64,000 nucleotides of DNA from assembly GCA_902168205.1 (NCBI GenBank), contig CABHOK010000020.1, forward strand, positions 1-64,000, in the 5' to 3' direction. Positions within the stretch are counted from its first letter, which is position 1. Each line of letters begins with the position of its first letter. The DNA comes from an uncultured Chitinophaga sp. GTDB lineage: Bacteria > Bacteroidota > Bacteroidia > Cytophagales > Cyclobacteriaceae. Under the pieces are notes generated by a model. The model did not search any database, was not told the DNA's origin, and saw only the letters and a list, made by a program, of their open reading frames with translations. Positions 60,606 to 64,000 of the stretch are shown here, one piece after another. Both the position numbers and the translations under genes were made by a program.

Positions 60606-61385
60606 ATGCATTACCAGGAAATCAAGCCGCCCGCAACACTCCAGCACCTGGTAAGATTTTTCTGGGTGCTCGAATATAACGGAGGTTCTCAATTTCCGGT
60701 TCAATATAAATTACTGGCGGAAGGTTTTCCGGGCCTGGTGTTCTTCTTCAAAAATCAATACGGTGCAATTAACGGACAGACTACTGAACATCGCTCGTTT
60801 TCAATGACCGGTAATTTTAAAATGATAGGGGTATACCTGTATCCGTATGCGCTGCCGCTGCTGTATAAAATTCCTTCTCACGAATTTACACATCAGCATA
60901 TACCTTTGGATGAATGGTGTAAAGCAGAGTTCTCTGAACTGCAGGAGCGAATACTGGAAACCGAAACAGATGCTGAAGGAGTTAATATACTATCAGACTA
61001 CTTGTACCAGAAGAGTATACGGGCTGTAGCAGCAAGCGATAAGTTTCATCAATGTATACTGCACGTGATAGACCAGTTCGGCAATGTGGCGGTTGACCGG
61101 CTCGCTCAACACGCAGGTATATCGAATCGTCAGTTGGAAAGAAAGTTCAACGCCTCCGTTGGGGTGTCTCCCAAAGTATATTCGCGGTTAATGCGGTTTC
61201 ACGCGTCACTACGATTTATAAAGTCCGGCTCGATGAAAACATTGACAGATATAGCCTATGCCGCAGGATATTTCGATCAGTCACATTTCATTCGTGAGTT
61301 CAAGGAATTTGCCGGTCTTTCTCCCGGCGAATATGTTAGTCTTCCCGCATTCAATCGTGCTGATAATTTTATTCAGCTTTCGTAG
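60606..61385 (+). CDS. AraC-family transcriptional regulator
   Basis: 259 aa. The N-terminal half (about 1-140) is a DUF6597-like sensory domain (HLVRFFWVLEYNGG, LLAEGFPGLVFFF, GVYLYPYALPLL). The C-terminal AraC/XylS DNA-binding domain (about 150-250) has VDRLAQHAGISNRQLERKF and TDIAYAAGYFDQSHFIREF. It probably controls the divergent reductase gene or the VOC gene downstream. Confidence 0.9.
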   Translation: MHYQEIKPPATLQHLVRFFWVLEYNGGSQFPVQYKLLAEGFPGLVFFFKNQYGAINGQTTEHRSFSMTGNFKMIGVYLYPYALPLLYKIPSHEFTHQHIPLDEWCKAEFSELQERILETETDAEGVNILSDYLYQKSIRAVAASDKFHQCILHVIDQFGNVAVDRLAQHAGISNRQLERKFNASVGVSPKVYSRLMRFHASLRFIKSGSMKTLTDIAYAAGYFDQSHFIREFKEFAGLSPGEYVSLPAFNRADNFIQLS

Positions 61386-61455
61386 CATGTCGTGTTCATA
61401 CAATCCCCAGCGTTTGTCATGTTATAGCTTCGTGCAGTTAAAACTGTAAAAGCTT

Positions 61456-61911
61456 ATGAAAACAACATCCAACCAAAATCCTGCACCGGCAGGTTACTCA
61501 CGGGTATGTCCATACCTGATGGTAGCTGACATCGAAGCGCTGCTGATCTTTTTAAAAGACGTGCTTGATGTGGAGATAACTGAAAAACTAACTTCGGCTG
61601 ATGGAACGGTTCGTCATGCCGAAGTATGTCTCGGTGATTCTGTTATTATGATGGGGAAGGAACAGCCTGGTTATCCTGCCGAAAGTATGATCTACGTTTT
61701 TGTTCCCGATGCTGATGCCACATTTAAGAAGGCATTGCAGCACGGTGCAACATCGATTATGGAACCAGGCGATCGGTTCTACGGGTATCGTGAAGGCGGC
61801 TTTAGAGATCCTTCCGGAAATCAGTGGTGGGTTGCGCAGGTAATTGAAAACGTGTCGAAAGAAGAGATGGAAAGACGTGCAGCTTCGTACGACTTCAAGC
61901 CAGCAAAATAG
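61456..61911 (+). CDS. VOC (glyoxalase/bleomycin-resistance-like) protein
   Basis: 151 aa with two beta-alpha-beta-beta-beta modules. PYLMVADIEALLIFLKDVLD opens the fold, VCLGDSVIMMGKE and YVFVPDADATFKKALQHGA mark the second module, and FRDPSGNQWWVAQ is the usual PhnB-like end. Metal and substrate unknown. It follows the AraC-family gene on the same strand. Confidence 0.85.
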   Translation: MKTTSNQNPAPAGYSRVCPYLMVADIEALLIFLKDVLDVEITEKLTSADGTVRHAEVCLGDSVIMMGKEQPGYPAESMIYVFVPDADATFKKALQHGATSIMEPGDRFYGYREGGFRDPSGNQWWVAQVIENVSKEEMERRAASYDFKPAK

Positions 61912-62089
61912 GGGACATAATGAGCGGATAAATGCTAAAATGTTACCCAATTATGACTTGTGAACAAAAAAAATCCGAAATTGCCGCCTGATAAAGTTTT
62001 TGGGAGTTTCTCCAAAGGTCTAATTTTCAATGCTTTACTTTCGATTTTAAATTGTTTTGATTGATTTTAAAGCAATTTCAGAATCATGC

Positions 62090-62120
62090 TTGCATTTACC
62101 AGACAGGCAGTTTACCTTTG
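62090..62120 (+). promoter_or_regulatory. rplM-rpsI-rpsB operon promoter
   Basis: TTG (62090-62092), 20-bp spacer, TACCTTTG (62113-62120), a perfect -7 match to TAnnTTTG. Confidence 0.65.
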
Positions 62121-62170
62121 TGTCCCTTTTTGAAAGGGGTAGTGTTTTTAATTGAATCTCTAATAATAAA
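62121..62170 (+). promoter_or_regulatory. Candidate L13 leader hairpin
   Basis: The roughly 45-nt leader contains a compact hairpin CCCTTT-TTG-AAAGGG (62125-62139). Ribosomal protein leaders of this kind often bind the first operon product; here that would be L13. Function is inferred. Confidence 0.4.
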
Positions 62171-62614
62171 ATGGATCATAATAGCTATAAAACACTGAAT
62201 GCCAATAAGGCTACAGTTGAAAAAGGCTGGGTAATAGTGGACGCAAACGCACAGGTGCTGGGTCGTGTGGCTAGCCAGGTTGCCCACATTATTCGTGGAA
62301 AGCATAAGCCAAGCTATACTCCCAATGTGGATTGTGGCGATAACGTAATTGTTATCAACGCGGAAAAAGTAAGAATGACTGGCAAGAAGTGGACTGATCG
62401 CGTGATCTTCACACACTCAGGTTACCCAGGCGGTCAGCGCGAGCACACTCCTACTATGATCCGTTCAAAGCATCCTGAGCGCCTCATCGAGCACGCTGTA
62501 CGCGGCATGCTTCCGAAGAACAGACTCGGACGCGAACTTTTCAGAAGCCTGCATGTTTATGCCGGTAACGAACACCCTCATACTGCTCAACAACCTAAAG
62601 AAATAAAGTTCTGA
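62171..62614 (+). CDS. rplM: 50S ribosomal protein L13
   Basis: 147 aa, the usual length. Conserved [40 protein letters not shown] and [18 protein letters not shown] are present. First gene of the operon with rpsI and rpsB. Confidence 0.97.
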   Translation: MDHNSYKTLNANKATVEKGWVIVDANAQVLGRVASQVAHIIRGKHKPSYTPNVDCGDNVIVINAEKVRMTGKKWTDRVIFTHSGYPGGQREHTPTMIRSKHPERLIEHAVRGMLPKNRLGRELFRSLHVYAGNEHPHTAQQPKEIKF

Positions 62615-62618
62615 TATC

Positions 62619-63005
62619 ATGCAGATCATCAACACCATCGGTAGAAGAAAAACCTCCATTGCCAGAGTGTATGTAAAACCTGGAAAAGGAGATATTAAAG
62701 TGAATGACCGTGATCTGAAGGAGTACTTCCTTTCTGAAATTCACCAGACTACAGTAAAGCAACCTCTTTCTACCATTAAGGCAGAAGGCCAGTATGATGT
62801 TACTGTAAATGTTGAAGGTGGTGGCGTAAAAGGCCAGGCAGAAGCAGTTCGCCTTGGTATTGCCCGCGCACTGGTTGAGTTCAGTACTGAAAACAAGCCT
62901 GCTCTGAAGAAAGAAGGTTTGTTAACCCGCGACTCAAGAATGGTTGAGCGTAAGAAGCCGGGTAGAAGAAAGGCAAGAAGAAGATTCCAGTTTAGCAAGC
63001 GTTAA
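62619..63005 (+). CDS. rpsI: 30S ribosomal protein S9
   Basis: 128 aa with [17 protein letters not shown] at the start and the basic C-terminal tail [17 protein letters not shown] that reaches the ribosomal P site. It starts 4 bp after rplM. Confidence 0.97.
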   Translation: MQIINTIGRRKTSIARVYVKPGKGDIKVNDRDLKEYFLSEIHQTTVKQPLSTIKAEGQYDVTVNVEGGGVKGQAEAVRLGIARALVEFSTENKPALKKEGLLTRDSRMVERKKPGRRKARRRFQFSKR

Positions 63006-63018
63006 TCATAACAAGAGA

Positions 63019-63789
63019 ATGGCTGAAAAATTAACATATCAGGATCTGTTGGATGCAGGTGCACACTTTGGTCACCTCACCCGCAAGTGGAACCCGAAGA
63101 TGGCTGAGTACATCTTCATGGAAAATAATGGTATCCACCTTATCGACCTGAATAAAACATTGGCATGCTTAGACGAAGCTACTTACGCACTGAAGAACAT
63201 TGTTCGTTCAGGTCGCAAGATCATGTTCGTAGCAACGAAGAAGCAAGCTAAAGATATCGTATCGGAAGAAGCAAAACGTCTTAACATGCCGTTCGTAACA
63301 GAGCGCTGGTTAGGTGGTATGCTTACAAACTTCGCTACAATCCGTAAGTCTTTGAAGAAACTCGCGCAGATCGAGAAGTTGATGAAAGACGAAGCTTTCA
63401 CCAACCTTGCGAAACGCGAACGCCTCATGGTAACTCGTGAGAAAGCTAAACTTGAAAAATTGTTAGGTGGTATCGCTGATCTGAACAGACTCCCTGCAGC
63501 ATTGTTCGTGATTGACGTAAAACGTGAGCACATCGCTGTAACAGAAGCTCAAAAACTCAACATCCCGGTTTTTGCGCTGGTAGATACAAACTCAGATCCT
63601 TCAGGTGTTGATTTCCCGATTCCTGCCAACGATGATGCTTTCAAATCAATTTCTATCCTGACCAAATATATTGGTAAAGTGATCGAAGAAGGTTTGATGG
63701 AGCGTAAGAAAGATAAAGATGACGCTGCGCAGAAGAAGGAAGAAGACGAGAAGAGAAAAGTTGATTCTGCAGTAGAAGAAAGCAAATAA
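63019..63789 (+). CDS. rpsB: 30S ribosomal protein S2
   Basis: 256 aa from the ATG at 63019 (preceded by AAGAGA); the open frame extends into rpsI but the family start is LTYQDLLDAGAHFGHLTRKWNP. Conserved RWLGGMLTNFATI and VDTNSDP are present. The C-terminal 30 residues are a charged Lys/Asp/Glu tail (KDKDDAAQKKEEDEK). Confidence 0.97.
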   Translation: MAEKLTYQDLLDAGAHFGHLTRKWNPKMAEYIFMENNGIHLIDLNKTLACLDEATYALKNIVRSGRKIMFVATKKQAKDIVSEEAKRLNMPFVTERWLGGMLTNFATIRKSLKKLAQIEKLMKDEAFTNLAKRERLMVTREKAKLEKLLGGIADLNRLPAALFVIDVKREHIAVTEAQKLNIPVFALVDTNSDPSGVDFPIPANDDAFKSISILTKYIGKVIEEGLMERKKDKDDAAQKKEEDEKRKVDSAVEESK

Positions 63790-63856
63790 TTAAAAGCTGA
63801 TGTGCCAAGGTGCAAAAAATGCACGCGGTAGTCATAATTAATGCAATGATAATGCA

Positions 63857-63893
63857 CTAAACATCGGCCCAAAGCCGGTGTTTAGTTTTTTTT
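63857..63893 (+). terminator. Terminator after rpsB
   Basis: Stem CTAAACATCGGC / GCCGGTGTTTAG (one mismatch/wobble; 63857-63868 and 63874-63885) followed by eight T. It separates tsf transcription at least partly from the rplM operon. Confidence 0.9.
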
Positions 63894-63914
63894 AGGGAGT
63901 TCAAAAAAATAGAT

Positions 63915-63943
63915 AATCGTAAATACTAAAAATCGTAAATACT
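63915..63943. repeat. Octamer array ending at the tsf start
   Basis: Two 13-bp copies ATCGTAAATACTA with a period of 16, readable as alternating 8-bp words (AATCGTAA, ATACTAAA). The second copy ends in the ATG of tsf. No other spacer sequence separates it from the gene. Confidence 0.65.
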
Positions 63944-64000
63944 ATGTCAGCTATTTCAGCACAAGATGTAAACAAGCTCCGCCAGATGACGGGTGCAGGT
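63944..64000 (+). CDS. tsf: Elongation factor Ts, N-terminal fragment (cut by window end)
   Basis: The first 19 codons give SAISAQDVNKLRQMTGAG, the N-terminal UBA-like helix with the conserved LRQMTGAG of EF-Ts. The gene continues beyond the window. Position after rpsB is the classical order. Confidence 0.92.
   Translation, partial: MSAISAQDVNKLRQMTGAG

Noticed and set aside
1-64000. tRNA, rRNA, tmRNA or riboswitch genes
   Set aside because: No T-loop/acceptor-stem pattern, rRNA segment or known riboswitch core was recognised by eye; a covariance-model scan was not possible here.

Overview
The window is chromosomal DNA of a Bacteroidota bacterium, most likely Cytophagales. Evidence: a secreted pectate lyase ending in a gliding-motility / type IX secretion (type B) sorting domain; Bacteroidota-restricted small families (DUF2795, DUF4197, DUF6232); promoters of the form TTG-N19-21-TAnnTTnG; almost no Shine-Dalgarno sequences; and a rplM-rpsI-rpsB-(tsf) block. 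Species-level placement is inference. No rRNA, tRNA, CRISPR array, transposase, integrase or phage gene is visible, so this looks like ordinary chromosome rather than an island.

Layout. 0-8 kb: a small unknown gene, rsmB-type rRNA methyltransferase, ispD, an OmpA/glycine-zipper lipoprotein, DUF2795, ettA, a DMT-like membrane protein and an SDR. 8-15 kb: glycosyltransferase, GH32 fructan hydrolase lipoprotein, PaaN-type aldehyde dehydrogenase, DUF4197, FMN-dependent 2-hydroxyacid oxidase. 15-18 kb (minus strand): Ig-like lipoprotein, ECF sigma factor, and an overlapping gene for an anti-sigma-like/TM/linker/beta-barrel protein. 18-22 kb: cinA, an E2 acyltransferase, an orphan ParA-type ATPase with a small partner. 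22.6-26.5 kb: the large pectate lyase. 26.5-32 kb: metB-like gene, secreted basic protein, 890-aa membrane-anchored protein, DUF2007/zinc ribbon, SLOG protein. 32.4-38.6 kb: a stress-type set (YtxH, DUF4142, PA2169-family bundle, DUF6232, BON/SWFGD protein, lone receiver domain) plus an alpha/beta hydrolase and a degenerate CinA-like protein. 38.6-46.6 kb: PD40-OmpA protein, cytochrome-b-like protein, a pentameric ligand-gated ion channel homologue, DUF2157 + GDYXXLXY pair, PQQ sugar dehydrogenase, aldo/keto reductase. 46.6-59.4 kb: TPR-CHAT protein, Tat-exported TIM-barrel isomerase, queA, MacB-type permease, recA, PF10023 aminopeptidase, a PhoB/PhoR-like pair split by a succinate-dehydrogenase-anchor-like gene, and an RluA-type pseudouridine synthase. 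59.4-64 kb: flavodoxin-reductase/ferredoxin fusion divergent from an AraC regulator, VOC protein, then ribosomal protein genes.

The strongest unexplained signal is in the spacers. Many intergenic regions are built from degenerate tandem words with a strict period of 7 or 8 bp. The word differs from locus to locus, the array often starts at the stop codon of one gene and ends at the next gene, and it is usually present as two inverted arms. At least a dozen loci show it. The second most interesting items are the sigma/dual-membrane anti-sigma-like locus, the ligand-gated channel homologue, and two genes with strong Shine-Dalgarno sequences in an otherwise SD-poor window.
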